Part shown: positions 25,567 to 34,650 of the stretch, piece by piece | How the letters are laid out: every line of letters begins with the position of its first letter | Position numbering within the stretch: position 1 is the first letter of the stretch | Assembly: GCA_965202795.1 (NCBI GenBank) | Contig: OZ241848.1 | Location: forward strand, 1,984,001-2,048,000 | Reading direction: 5' to 3' | DNA: 64,000 bases | Origin: JACOND01 sp965202795 | GTDB lineage: Bacteria; Bdellovibrionota; Bdellovibrionia; Bdellovibrionales; UBA1609 | Position numbers and translations under genes: made by a program | Notes under the pieces: generated by a model | The model's input: the letters and a program-made list of their open reading frames with translations, nothing else | Databases searched by the model: none | What the model was told of the DNA's origin: nothing

Positions 25567-27363
25567 TCAAGATTTCATAATGGCCAAAAAGGCTTTCTGG
25601 GGGACCTCCACCCGGCCAATGGCCTTCATGCGCTTTTTGCCCTTTTTTTGCTTTTCCAAAAGCTTTTTCTTTCGAGTCACATCCCCTCCATACAGCTTGG
25701 CCGTCACATCCTTTCGGAGCGCGCTCAAAGTCTCCCTCGCTATGACCTTTGAGCCGAGAGCCGCCTGAATGGCCACCTTATACTGCTGGCGGGGGATCAG
25801 CTCCTTCAGCTTTTTGGCCATCTGCCGGCCCCTGCCCTCGGCCTGACAGCGGTGGACAATCATTGAAAGCGCGTCCACAGGCTCGCCGTTCAGCAAAATG
25901 TCCAGCTTCACAAGGCTGGCCTCCGCATAGCCGCCCATCTCATACTCCATAGAGGCATAGCCCTTGGAAATGGACTTCAGCCGGTCATGAAAATTCAAAA
26001 CCATCTCATTGAGCGGCATCTTATAGCGGATGATGGCTCTGCCGCCGCTGACATACTCCATGCCCAGCTGTTCGCCGCGCTTTTCCTGGCAGAGCTTCAG
26101 CAGCCCGCCAAGGCTTTCCGCCGGTGTGTGAAGATTCAGCAAAACATAAGGCTCCTCCAGCTTCGCGATTTTTTGGGGATCGGGAAGCATGGAGGGGTTT
26201 TCAATCCGCAAAACCTCTCCGCTGACAAGGCGCGCCATGTAAATCACTGTTGGCGCGGTTGTGATAAGACTCAGCTCAAACTCCCTTTGAAGCCTCTCAT
26301 GAACAATCTCCATGTGAAGCAGGCCTAAAAACCCGCAGCGGAAGCCAAAGCCGAGGGCCTTGGAGGTTTCGGGTTCAAAACTCAGGCTGGAATCATTGAG
26401 GCTCAGCTTTTCCAGAGCCTTTTTCAGCTGCTCAAAGTCATCCGTTGAGACTGGGAAAATCCCCGAAAAAACCACAGGCCGGGCCTGGCGAAAGCCTTTG
26501 AGGGGGCTGTCCGCGCCGCGGGGGCCGGCCAGGGTGATGGTGTCGCCCGCGCGAATGTCTTTGATCTCCTTGAGGCCGGTAATGACAAAGCCCGCCTCGC
26601 CGGCGGAAAGCTCATCCAGCTCTTTCGGAAAAGGGGTAAAAACCCCCAGTTTCAGAGCCTCGCGCTCTTTTTCCGCCCCCATAAAATAAATGGCGTCGCC
26701 TTTTTTGAGCCTTCCCTCCTTAACCCGGCAAAGCGCAATCACCCCCTGATAGCTGTCAAACCAGGAGTCAAAAATCAGCGCCTGAAGGGGGTTTTCCGGC
26801 TCCCCGGCGGGCGGCGGAATTCTCTGGACCACTGCCTCCAGAATTTCATCTATGCCGGTCCTGTTTTTGGCGCTGGCCATAAGAATCTCATCCTCTTTGA
26901 GGCCAATCAGATCTTTGATCTGCCGGCTGACTTCCTCAGGGCGGCTGGAGGGCAGGTCAATTTTATTCAGGACAGCAATGATCTCCAAATTGTTTTCCAG
27001 GGCCAGCATGGCTGAGGCCATGGTTTGCGCCTCAATCCCCTGGCTCGCGTCCACAACCAAAATGGCGCCCTCGCAGGCCGCCAGCGAGCGGGAAACCTCA
27101 TAGGAGAAATCCACATGCCCCGGGGTGTCAATGAGGTTGAGCTGATAATCCTCTCCGCCGGCGGAGCGGTAAGAGAGGCGGGCGGTCTGGGCCTTGATAG
27201 TGATGCCCCTTTCGCGCTCCAGATCCATGCTGTCCAGAAACTGCGCCTTTTGGGAGCGGGCGTCTATGGCCCGGGTCCTCTCCAAAAAGCAGTCAGCCAG
27301 GGTGGATTTCCCATGGTCAATGTGGGCGATAATTGAAAAATTTCTAATGGATTTTCTGTTCAT
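25567..27363 (-). CDS. lepA: Elongation factor 4 (LepA)
   Basis: Ribosome-bound GTPase that affects translation under stress and ribosome assembly. The 598-residue product has all G motifs (AHIDHGKSTLADCF near residue 12, LIDTPGHVDF, AVLNKIDLPS), the EF-G-like domains, and the LepA-specific C-terminal domain (KVAIQAALGSKVIARETLSA, then KLYGGDVTRKKKLLEKQKKG). Length is normal. It follows metK on the same strand after about 80 bases. Confidence 0.97.
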   Translation of the reverse strand: MNRKSIRNFSIIAHIDHGKSTLADCFLERTRAIDARSQKAQFLDSMDLERERGITIKAQTARLSYRSAGGEDYQLNLIDTPGHVDFSYEVSRSLAACEGAILVVDASQGIEAQTMASAMLALENNLEIIAVLNKIDLPSSRPEEVSRQIKDLIGLKEDEILMASAKNRTGIDEILEAVVQRIPPPAGEPENPLQALIFDSWFDSYQGVIALCRVKEGRLKKGDAIYFMGAEKEREALKLGVFTPFPKELDELSAGEAGFVITGLKEIKDIRAGDTITLAGPRGADSPLKGFRQARPVVFSGIFPVSTDDFEQLKKALEKLSLNDSSLSFEPETSKALGFGFRCGFLGLLHMEIVHERLQREFELSLITTAPTVIYMARLVSGEVLRIENPSMLPDPQKIAKLEEPYVLLNLHTPAESLGGLLKLCQEKRGEQLGMEYVSGGRAIIRYKMPLNEMVLNFHDRLKSISKGYASMEYEMGGYAEASLVKLDILLNGEPVDALSMIVHRCQAEGRGRQMAKKLKELIPRQQYKVAIQAALGSKVIARETLSALRKDVTAKLYGGDVTRKKKLLEKQKKGKKRMKAIGRVEVPQKAFLAIMKS

Positions 27364-27443
27364 TGCCCGCTTTTTTGGCGCCGCCGGCGGCCTTTAAATA
27401 TGGCCAGCCCGGCCCCCCGCGCCGAGTTTCCGCCCCGATCTTG

Positions 27444-28640
27444 TTAGACAGCCCCTGAATCCTTTGGCTCCGGCAGCTTGAGCTTATGGGGTTTGGCCCA
27501 GCAGCGAAGCTCCTCCGCCTTGTTTGTTTTTTCCCATGTAAAAGCCTCACCTTTGCGGCCAAAATGGCCGTAAGCCGCAGTGGGAAGATAGCGCGGGGCC
27601 AGAAGATCCAGCTCCTGAATGATCCCCCCCGGGCGAAGATCCCAAAATCTGCGGATCATTTTGACAAGGCTCTCCCTGGGAATATCCGAAGTTCCAAAAT
27701 GCTCCGCATGGACACTGACCGGCTCAGCCCGGCCTATGGCGTAAGCCAGCTGAACAAGGCATTTGCGGGCCAGCCCCGCCGCCACAATGTTTTTGGCAAT
27801 GTGCCGGGCGGCGTAGGATCCGGAGCGGTCCACTTTGGAGGGGTCTTTTCCTGAAAAGGCGCCGCCGCCATGAGCGCCATGCCCCCCGTAAGTGTCCACA
27901 ATGATTTTTCGCCCTGTCAGGCCGCAGTCAGCCATAGGGCCTCCCGTCACAAAGGCGCCTCCGGGATTGACAAAAATTTTTGTCTCCCGGGTGATGTATT
28001 TTTTAGGCATGGCGGGCTTTATCAGCTCCTCGCGGATGCAGTCATTCAGATCGCTCAGGCTGCAGTCCGGGTCATGCTGGGAGGAGACAACAATGGCGGA
28101 AATGTCCTTTGCCCTGCCGTCACCGCCGCAGCGGACAGTCACCTGGCTCTTGGCGTCCGGCCAGAGGAAGCCGCGCCCCTCTTTTTTTCTTAATTGGGAC
28201 AGGCTTTCAACCAGCTTGTGGGCCATGGAAATGCTGAGCGGCATAAGCTCCTCAGTCTCATCCACAGCATAGCCAAACATCATCCCCTGATCCCCGGCCC
28301 CCTGGCTGAGGCCGCTTTCGCCCACAGCCCGGCTGATATCCGGACTCTGGGAGTTCACCGAGGTCAGGTAAGAGCATGAGCGGCAGTCCATGCCCTTTGC
28401 GGCAGAGTCATAGCCGCTGTTTTTAATGATTTCCCGCGCGATGGCGGCATGGTCCACATGGGCATTGGAGCTGATCTCTCCAGAGATCAACACCATGCTT
28501 CTCGCGACAAGAGTCTCGCAGGCCGTCCGGCTGCCTTTGTCCTTTTTCAGATAAGCGTCCAGGATTCCATCGCTTATTTGATCAGCCAGCTTGTCGGGAT
28601 GCCCCCCGGAAACTGACTCGCTTGTCCAAACAGCGCCCAT
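27444..28640 (-). CDS. metK: S-adenosylmethionine synthase
   Basis: Makes S-adenosylmethionine from methionine and ATP. SAM is used by the methyltransferases and the radical-SAM tRNA enzymes in this window. Motifs seen: SGGHPDKLADQISD near residue 13, GAGDQGMMFGYA and GGGAFSGKDPSKVDRSGSY. The start at ATG 28640 (MGAVWTSESVSGG) fits the family and has GGGGGG just before it; in-frame starts at 28646 and 28664 are less likely. From 28640 the protein is 398 residues, normal. No SAM riboswitch is visible upstream. Confidence 0.96.
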   Translation of the reverse strand: MGAVWTSESVSGGHPDKLADQISDGILDAYLKKDKGSRTACETLVARSMVLISGEISSNAHVDHAAIAREIIKNSGYDSAAKGMDCRSCSYLTSVNSQSPDISRAVGESGLSQGAGDQGMMFGYAVDETEELMPLSISMAHKLVESLSQLRKKEGRGFLWPDAKSQVTVRCGGDGRAKDISAIVVSSQHDPDCSLSDLNDCIREELIKPAMPKKYITRETKIFVNPGGAFVTGGPMADCGLTGRKIIVDTYGGHGAHGGGAFSGKDPSKVDRSGSYAARHIAKNIVAAGLARKCLVQLAYAIGRAEPVSVHAEHFGTSDIPRESLVKMIRRFWDLRPGGIIQELDLLAPRYLPTAAYGHFGRKGEAFTWEKTNKAEELRCWAKPHKLKLPEPKDSGAV

Positions 28641-28672
28641 AATCATCCCCCCAGCTCTTCTCAAAAGCCCGG

Positions 28673-28985
28673 CTAAAGCATCAGCCTAAAAGGGCTTTTG
28701 GCAAAAAGCAAAACAAAAGGATAAAATTTTATCCCGGCTGAAATGGCCTCCATCCCGGCGCGGCCCAGAGGGTTCTGGCCTGGCTCTCTCCGGTTGAAGC
28801 CGCGGCCGGGGATTTCCCCCTGGCAGGCGCCCCCCGGCGCCGGCCTGAGAGCCTTCGCGCCATCCGCCTGCCCCTGAAAGCCCATTTTAAGATCCCCGCC
28901 GGCCCGCCGGGCCAGCTCCAAAGCCAGCCCCATAAAAAACCTGTGGCTTTTGCCTCCCCTTATGGGTTATTATACAGCCGCGGAA
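28673..28985 (-). pseudogene. Decayed 5' copy of tadA with its promoter
   Basis: The translated segment MGLALELARRAGGD...GRGFNRREPGQNPLGRAGMEAIS matches the start of TadA (MGLALELARKAAG; GCGFNRREQSQNPLGHAELEAIS). The catalytic HAE motif has become RAG, the two-cysteine zinc motif is absent and the frame ends soon after. Upstream the copy retains the TATAAT box (28974-28969) and the CTGTATAATA surroundings of tadA, but the ATG is altered. The inserted segment also differs. It is a partial duplication that no longer encodes a working enzyme. Confidence 0.75.
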
Positions 28986-29175
28986 AGATTGATCTAAAAA
29001 AGCTTGACTTGGCTTTGTTTTTTTCAGAGGCTTGAGGCAGGTTTGCCCCGCAGGCGCGGGCCGGGGCCAAAGCCGGCTGCGGAAAATGGCGAATGCGGCG
29101 GAGCCGCCCAAGGCCAGGCCTGGCAGGCCAAGCCGTTAATCCGGCAAATGCCGGCAAAGGAAGGAGGGGATTGAG

Positions 29176-29373
29176 ATGCCAAAAATCAAAATCAGAGAGG
29201 GGGACAATATAGAGTATGTCATCCGCCGGTTTAAAAAGCTCTGTGAAAAACTGGGCGTTTTCTCAGAGATCAAAAAAAGGGAGCATTACGAAAAGCCCAG
29301 CATAGCGAGGAAGAAAAAATCCATAGCCGCCCGCAAAAGGCTCGTAAAGCGCTTTGTCAGAAAGCGCTTTTAG
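29176..29373 (+). CDS. rpsU: 30S ribosomal protein S21
   Basis: Small basic ribosomal protein of 65 residues (IKIREGDNIEYVIRRFKKLC...), used at translation initiation. GGAAGGAGGGG precedes ATG 29176, a very strong ribosome site. It is the first gene of the rpsU-yqeY-dnaG-rpoD block, the same order as the macromolecular-synthesis operon elsewhere. A hairpin overlaps its last codons. Confidence 0.96.
   Translation: MPKIKIREGDNIEYVIRRFKKLCEKLGVFSEIKKREHYEKPSIARKKKSIAARKRLVKRFVRKRF
29346..29371 (+). terminator. Hairpin at the rpsU end, possible attenuator
   Basis: AAAGCGCTTT occurs twice, separated by GTCAG, forming a perfect 10-bp stem that covers the last rpsU codons and reaches the stop. Only four T follow, so it may attenuate rather than fully end transcription. 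In E. coli a terminator also lies between rpsU and dnaG and lowers expression of the downstream genes. Confidence 0.45.
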
Positions 29374-29384
29374 CGCGGCTGCCG

Positions 29385-29450
29385 GGGCCGGCCTTGCGGC
29401 CGCTCCCGAACTGCTGAGGAATAACAAGCTTGTCTGGAAGGCCGTCTTTC
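29385..29450. repeat. Dispersed palindrome between rpsU and yqeY
   Basis: GGCCGGCCTTGCGGCCGCTC followed by CTTGTCTGGAAGGCCGTC resembles the dispersed element core and arm. It sits inside the macromolecular-synthesis operon. Confidence 0.55.
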
Positions 29451-29481
29451 GGGCATGATATTTATGAGGGAGGGAGAGGCA

Positions 29482-29934
29482 ATGAATTTAAAAGATAAAA
29501 TTTCAAATGACCTGAAGGCCAGCCTGAAAAAAGGCGACAGGCCTTTGGCAAACGCTCTGCGGCTGCTTCAGGCGGCGATAAAAAACAGGGAAATTGAGAG
29601 GCGGCCGGAGCCTCTCCGCGAAGAGGACATCCTGGGGGCCATCAAAAAACAGGCAAAAATCTCCCAAGAATCCCTTGAGGGCTATAAAAAAGCGGGCTAT
29701 GAGCGGCAGGCGGCTGAAGAGGCCCGCAGCCTTTCCGCCATCCAGGCCTATCTGCCAAAAGCCATGCCGGAAAGCGAGCTGAAAAGCCTGATTCAGGAGG
29801 TGATCTCCGAATTAAAGGCCGAGTCTCTGAAAGACATGGGGAGGGTTATGCAGGAGGCGCTGGCCCGATCCAAAGGCCGGGCCGGCGGCAGAGAGCTTTC
29901 CGCTCTGGTCCGGGAGCGCCTTCAAAAGCCATAA
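29482..29934 (+). CDS. yqeY: GatB/YqeY domain protein
   Basis: The 150-residue helical protein (NLKDKISNDLKASLKKGDRP, then EQAAYLPKAMPESEL-type region) belongs to the YqeY family, related to the tail of the GatB amidotransferase subunit and thought to act on tRNA or charging. Its exact role is unknown. ATG 29482 follows GGGAGGGAGAGG; earlier in-frame starts at 29455 and 29464 are less likely. Its place between rpsU and dnaG is common in many bacteria. Confidence 0.9.
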   Translation: MNLKDKISNDLKASLKKGDRPLANALRLLQAAIKNREIERRPEPLREEDILGAIKKQAKISQESLEGYKKAGYERQAAEEARSLSAIQAYLPKAMPESELKSLIQEVISELKAESLKDMGRVMQEALARSKGRAGGRELSALVRERLQKP

Positions 29935-29946
29935 GCCGCAGGGTTT

Positions 29947-31860
29947 ATGAGTTATTTTTCAGAGGATTTTATTGAGCGGGTCCGGATGGCCTCGGACCTC
30001 ATCCCGCTTGTCGGGGAGGACACCTCCCTCAAGGGCCGGGGGGATCAGCTGATGGGGCTTTGCCCCTTCCCCGATCATCTGGAAAAAACCCCCAGCTTTT
30101 CTGTTTCCGCCTCCAAACAGGTCTATCACTGCTTTGGCTGTCAAAAGTCAGGCAATATTTTCAGCTATTTAAGGGATCAGCGGGGGATGAGCTTTGGGGA
30201 CGCGCTGCAGCATCTGGCCCGGAAGGCCAATATCCCCCTCCCCAAAACCTCCAAGGCGCGGATGGCGCCGCAGCCCTCCCTCAGGCCCCTTCTGGATTTG
30301 AGCGAAAAAGTCTGCCGGTTTTATCAGAGCCGGCTGCGGGAGGCGCCGGAGGGCCATCCCGTCCGGGCCTATTTAAAGCGCCGGGGCTTCAGCCAGGGAC
30401 TCATTGAGGCCTTTCGCCTTGGATACGCGCCCAAAGGCTCCGCGCTCCTGGGACGTTTGTCAGCAGAGGAAAGGCGGGGCGGGCTCAAGCTGGGCGTCCT
30501 TAATGAAGGCGCCGGCGGGCTGTATGACAATTTCCGAAACCGGCTGATTTTTCCCATCATTTCGCTCCAGCGGGAGCCTATAGGCTTTGGCGCGCGGGCT
30601 TTAGATGATGAATCCAAGCCAAAATACATTAACTCAAAAGAGTCAGAGATTTTTCAAAAAGGCCGGGTTCTTTACGGCCTGAGCGAATCCAGCCGGTTTA
30701 TAAGGCAAAAAGGCATGGCCATAGTTGTTGAGGGCTATACGGATTTTTTGTCCCTCTGGCAAAACGGCCTGAAAAACGCGGCGGCGGTCCTGGGGACAGC
30801 CCTAACCTCCGATCATGCCCGCCTGCTGAGCCGATGCGCCCCCTCAGCCGCGCTTGTTTTTGACGGGGACGAGGCCGGGATCAAAGCCTCCGGGAGAAGC
30901 CTGCCCGTTTTGCTGGCGGAGGGCATGGAGGTCAGAGGGCTTGCTCTCCCAGATCAGCAGGACCCCGATCAATTTGCCCGCCGGCATGGCGGGGCCGCCC
31001 TGGAGTCGCTGGCCCGAAACAGCCCAGACTTGTTTTTTCAGACTCTTCAGCGCCGGCAGGCGGAGCTAAAAGCCGCCGGCAGAAAAAACATTGATTTGAT
31101 AGAGGAAATGGCTCCTGTTCTCCGGTCCGTTAAAAAAGAATCCCTGAGAGCTGTCTACAAGCAGAGGGTTTTAGATGTTTTCGGAAGCGACGGGGCGGCC
31201 ATGCGAATCATTTTGGAGAAAAGCCTCCGGCAGCGGACCGGCTTCCGGCAAACCGGCTTCCGGCAAGAGCGCCCCTTTCAGCCCGCGGCGCCAGCCGCCC
31301 AGATCCCGGCGCCCGCCGCCCAGATCCCGGCGCCCGCCGGAAACAGCCAGAGCCAGCCGGCTGGAGAGGAGGCGGGCGGGCGGCTTTCCCCCGCCTCCCT
31401 GCTGCGGGCTGAGCTTCTGCTTTTGGTCTTGTGCCTTGACTCTAAGAGCTTTTTGGAGATGTTTTTAAAGTCTGAGGGCATTTTATTGCTGGAAACCCTT
31501 GCGGCAAAGGAGATTTTTTGTAAAATGCAAAACAGCTGCGGGCCGGGCCTGAAAAATCTTGAGGAAAATTTTGAGAGGCTCCCGCATTTGATCATGAATC
31601 AGGTCTCTGAAAGCCGGCTCCTTTTTAAGGAGTCTCATCCTGTTTTGATGAGGGCCGGGGCTGAGGAAAGCCAAAAGATATTTGACGACTGCCTAAGCTC
31701 TCTGCGAAACAGGGGCAGGCATTCCGAGGCGGGCCATGTGATTGCCGGCATGAAAATGAGCGGCGGGGAAGAAGACATGAAAAGCCTGGAAAAAGTGTTT
31801 CAAATCACAAAGCAAAAGCTGGCGGGCCGCGGCCAGCCCCCGCGGCGCCAGAGGGGCTGA
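29947..31860 (+). CDS. dnaG: DNA primase DnaG
   Basis: Synthesises RNA primers for replication. The 637-residue product has the CHC2 zinc-binding domain (LCPFPDHLEKTPSF, then YHCFGCQKSGN), the core catalytic domain with TOPRIM motifs (VVEGYTDFLSLW near 260, LVFDGDEAGIKA near 305) and a C-terminal helicase-binding region. In the zinc motif the histidine is two residues later than the common CPFHNEKTPSF form. A Pro/Ala linker (residues about 440-470) contains an 8-residue repeat AAQIPAPA. It starts 12 bases after yqeY. Confidence 0.96.
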   Translation: MSYFSEDFIERVRMASDLIPLVGEDTSLKGRGDQLMGLCPFPDHLEKTPSFSVSASKQVYHCFGCQKSGNIFSYLRDQRGMSFGDALQHLARKANIPLPKTSKARMAPQPSLRPLLDLSEKVCRFYQSRLREAPEGHPVRAYLKRRGFSQGLIEAFRLGYAPKGSALLGRLSAEERRGGLKLGVLNEGAGGLYDNFRNRLIFPIISLQREPIGFGARALDDESKPKYINSKESEIFQKGRVLYGLSESSRFIRQKGMAIVVEGYTDFLSLWQNGLKNAAAVLGTALTSDHARLLSRCAPSAALVFDGDEAGIKASGRSLPVLLAEGMEVRGLALPDQQDPDQFARRHGGAALESLARNSPDLFFQTLQRRQAELKAAGRKNIDLIEEMAPVLRSVKKESLRAVYKQRVLDVFGSDGAAMRIILEKSLRQRTGFRQTGFRQERPFQPAAPAAQIPAPAAQIPAPAGNSQSQPAGEEAGGRLSPASLLRAELLLLVLCLDSKSFLEMFLKSEGILLLETLAAKEIFCKMQNSCGPGLKNLEENFERLPHLIMNQVSESRLLFKESHPVLMRAGAEESQKIFDDCLSSLRNRGRHSEAGHVIAGMKMSGGEEDMKSLEKVFQITKQKLAGRGQPPRRQRG

Positions 31861-31921
31861 GAGGCCAGGCTATAGTCTGGGACCCTTTCAGCCGATAAAT
31901 GCTTATAGAGGAGGCAAAAAA

Positions 31922-33712
31922 ATGCTAACCAGAAGATCAGCTGCAAAAAGGCTGAGCCTCAAGGCTCAGAGAGCTTTGTTCGTGACAGAGTTTAACAGCC
32001 TTGAGCAAAAAGGCTTTTTCAAAAGGGATGTGATTTTCGCCAGAGAGCTGCATGAGGCTTTCTCTTCGGACATCACCCGCTCAGAGGTTTTAAACGAGCT
32101 GATGGAGGCCCTTCAGAAAAAGGGCATTTCTGTCAGGCTCAAAAAGGCTGAGGACAAAGCCGGCGAGGAGTTTTTTCTCTCCGACAGCTCTGATTTGGAG
32201 GACAAAGCCGGCGCCGACAGCAAGGCCCATGACCCCGTCCGCCTGTATCTGCGGAAAATCGGAAGAGTCTCCCTGCTGGACCGCAAGGGCGAAGTGGAGA
32301 TCTCAAAAAGCATTGAAAGGGGCGAGCGGGAAATTGTCAGAGCCATTTTGATGTGCCCTTTGGGCGTTCGCGAGATAGCCCTTTTTCAGGAGCATTTGGA
32401 AAAGTCCCGGTTTAAAGTGAAGGCCATTATCCGGGGCCTGGACGAAGACGACCACAAATTCAGCGAGGAGGAATGCATCGAAAAAACAAACGATCTCATC
32501 AAAAGCGTCAAAAGCTACTATGCAAAGGCAAAAGACTCCTTTCAGACAGTCAGCCGGAGCAGCTGGGGATCAGAGGAGTGCCGGCGCGCCCTGCGGGATG
32601 TGGAGAGGCTGAGCGCCGAGCTGACGGAAGGCTTTGAAAAGCTGAATTTTAACCGCCAGATCATCAACCGCATCAGCGCAAAATTCCGCCGCGCGCTCAG
32701 CCGCATTCATGAGCTGGAGCGCCGGATTGAGATCGCTCTGGAGCGCTCGGGCAGCGCCAGCCTGGAGGACATGCGGAAAGCCCTCCTGAAAATGAAAGGC
32801 GGGGGCGCCCACTCAGCGGGCAAAGCAAAGGCTCCGGGCGGGCTGGCCCCTAGAAAATTCAAAAAATTTTACCGCGCCGCCGCCGACGCGCGCTTCCGCC
32901 TTTTGAGGCTGAAAAAGCAGACAGGCATGTCAAAGGCCTGGCTCCGGCATATCTCCACAGAGATCTGGAGGGGCGAGCGCGAGGCGGACAAGGCCAAAGC
33001 CAAGCTGGTCCAGGCCAACCTGAGGCTGGTTGTCTCCATTGCCAAAAAATACACCAACCGCGGGCTGCAGTTTCTGGACCTGATTCAAGAGGGAAACATC
33101 GGCCTGATGAAGGCCGTTGACAAATTTGAATACCGGAGGGGCTATAAATTTTCCACTTACGCCACATGGTGGATCCGCCAGTCCATTACCCGCGCCATAG
33201 CCGATCAGGCGAGAACCATCCGCATCCCCGTCCACATGATTGAAACCATCAACAAGCTGGTCAGGACATCCCGCTACCTGGTTCAGGAGCTGGGGCGGGA
33301 CCCGGCGCCTGAGGAGATTGCCAAAAAAATGTCCCTTTCTGTTGAGAAAGTCCGGAAGGTTATCAAAATCGCCAAAGAGCCTATCAGCCTGGAAACCCCT
33401 GTCGGCGAGGAGGAAGACTCGCATCTTGGAGATTTTATAGAGGACAAAAATGTCATAGACCCCTCTTTTGCCGTGTCCAATTTAAACCTTGTGGATCAGA
33501 CACAGAAGGTTCTGGCCACACTGACTCCGAGGGAGGAAAGGGTCCTGCGGATGCGCTTTGGAATCGGAGAGGAAAGCCACCACACTTTAGAGGAGGTTGG
33601 CCAGGACTTTAATGTCACGCGCGAGCGGATCCGGCAGATTGAGGCCAAGGCTTTGAGAAAGCTCCGGCACCCCAGCCGCTCCGGCCGGCTGAAAACTTTT
33701 TTGGACAAATAA
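31922..33712 (+). CDS. rpoD: Primary RNA polymerase sigma factor RpoD
   Basis: The 596-residue product has a region 1.1-like N-terminus, region 1.2 (DPVRLYLRKIGRVSLLDRKG), a non-conserved region, region 2 (LVVSIAKKYTNRGLQFLDLI; GYKFSTYATWWIRQSI), region 3 and region 4 (RERIRQIEAKALRKLRHP). These are the hallmarks of the housekeeping sigma-70. GAGGAGG stands before ATG 31922. It closes the rpsU-yqeY-dnaG-rpoD block. Consensus TTGACA and TATAAT boxes elsewhere in the window fit this factor. Confidence 0.97.
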   Translation: MLTRRSAAKRLSLKAQRALFVTEFNSLEQKGFFKRDVIFARELHEAFSSDITRSEVLNELMEALQKKGISVRLKKAEDKAGEEFFLSDSSDLEDKAGADSKAHDPVRLYLRKIGRVSLLDRKGEVEISKSIERGEREIVRAILMCPLGVREIALFQEHLEKSRFKVKAIIRGLDEDDHKFSEEECIEKTNDLIKSVKSYYAKAKDSFQTVSRSSWGSEECRRALRDVERLSAELTEGFEKLNFNRQIINRISAKFRRALSRIHELERRIEIALERSGSASLEDMRKALLKMKGGGAHSAGKAKAPGGLAPRKFKKFYRAAADARFRLLRLKKQTGMSKAWLRHISTEIWRGEREADKAKAKLVQANLRLVVSIAKKYTNRGLQFLDLIQEGNIGLMKAVDKFEYRRGYKFSTYATWWIRQSITRAIADQARTIRIPVHMIETINKLVRTSRYLVQELGRDPAPEEIAKKMSLSVEKVRKVIKIAKEPISLETPVGEEEDSHLGDFIEDKNVIDPSFAVSNLNLVDQTQKVLATLTPREERVLRMRFGIGEESHHTLEEVGQDFNVTRERIRQIEAKALRKLRHPSRSGRLKTFLDK

Positions 33713-33779
33713 CCCCTTCTTTAGACTCAAGCCCTGCCTCCAGCCTCTGTTTTTATTTTCGTTTGTTTTCAGGCTGTCA

Positions 33780-33807
33780 TTGACAGTTGAAGTTTTTGTG
33801 ATAAAGT
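33780..33807 (+). promoter_or_regulatory. Promoter of the envelope protein at 33853
   Basis: TTGACA (33780-33785), 16-base spacer, TAAAGT (33802-33807). The gene start follows 45 bases on, after a G9 run (33841-33849) that serves as ribosome-binding site. Confidence 0.6.
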
Positions 33808-33852
33808 AACGGGGGGTTCGGATACAGAGCTTAATAAAGAGGGGGGGGGATT

Positions 33853-34560
33853 ATGCTGACAAAAAACCTGGCTGCCGCGGGGCTTTTGGCGCTGGCTTTT
33901 CCCGGCGCGGCTTTCGCTTTAACTCAAGGCTCCGGCGGCGCGGAAGGCCCCCTGTCCAATGAAACCGCTGAAGAGGCGGTTTCAAATTTTCGGGAAAAGC
34001 CTCCATGGCTGGAGCTTCAAACCGGATTGAGCGCTTTTTCCGCGGGGGGCCAGTTCGTCAGCCGGCTCCCCATAACCCTGCAGCTTCAGCTTCCCCTGAC
34101 GGAAATCCCCTTTAAATCAGCCAGGCCTGAAGGGGAGGGCGCCGCCCTTTCGGGGCTGCTTCGCGCGGGGCTTGGCTGGATGGAGCGGAGCGCAAAAGCC
34201 GCCTGCTTTGACAGCGAGGCGGAGCTTGCGGAAAGGCTTTTGTTTGACAGGATCCGGCCCGCAAGAAACTGCCGGCTCGCCCGGCCGCTGGAGCTTTATT
34301 TTGAGGGGGCTTTGGGAATCAAAGCCTCCATCCCCCATGATGGCGGAAGGCTTTTCAGCTCCGCAGAGCTTTCCGGGGCGGCCTTTCACTCTTTTTCCCG
34401 CAGATGGCCGCGGGACACAGGCTATTCAGGCCATGTGATCATTCAGCCTTTTCATCAGAAAAAAAGCAAAATCATTCCCGGCATCGGAGCCCATGCCCTT
34501 TATTATCAACGCGCTGTGTTTTTTGGCATGGGCATCCATTTGGGGGTTAAATTTAACTGA
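33853..34560 (+). CDS. Exported beta-barrel-like envelope protein
   Basis: The 235-residue product has a signal peptide (MLTKNLAAAGLLALAFPGAAFA) and alternating amphipathic strands (ELQTGLSAFSAGGQFVSRLP, ITLQLQLPLTEIP, GIGAHALYYQRAVFFGMGIH), ending in a strand like outer-membrane barrels. I do not recognise a family. It has its own promoter. The ribosome-binding site is a run of nine G directly before ATTATG, which could vary in length. It ends just before a tRNA gene. Confidence 0.65.
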   Translation: MLTKNLAAAGLLALAFPGAAFALTQGSGGAEGPLSNETAEEAVSNFREKPPWLELQTGLSAFSAGGQFVSRLPITLQLQLPLTEIPFKSARPEGEGAALSGLLRAGLGWMERSAKAACFDSEAELAERLLFDRIRPARNCRLARPLELYFEGALGIKASIPHDGGRLFSSAELSGAAFHSFSRRWPRDTGYSGHVIIQPFHQKKSKIIPGIGAHALYYQRAVFFGMGIHLGVKFN

Positions 34561-34573
34561 GGCTGATATTGCC

Positions 34574-34650
34574 GGGGGCTTAGCTTAGCTGGTTAAAGCA
34601 TCCGGCTCATAACCGGAGGATCGGAGGTTCGAGTCCTCCAGCCCCTGCCA
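34574..34650 (+). tRNA. tRNA with anticodon CAU (elongator Met or Ile2)
   Basis: A 77-base tRNA with encoded CCA. The acceptor GGGGGCT pairs with AGCCCCT except for a G-U at the first pair. The anticodon arm TCCGG-CTCATAA-CCGGA gives CAU, and the T arm has GGTTCGAGTCC. It lacks the initiator pattern of three G-C pairs in the anticodon stem. CAU may be read as Met, or as Ile if modified by TilS; I cannot decide. Its last base is the A of the ATG of the next gene. Confidence 0.92.

Noticed and set aside
27364..28985. SAM riboswitch before metK
   Set aside because: The upstream region is the decayed tadA copy and shows no SAM-I/II-like core that I can see.
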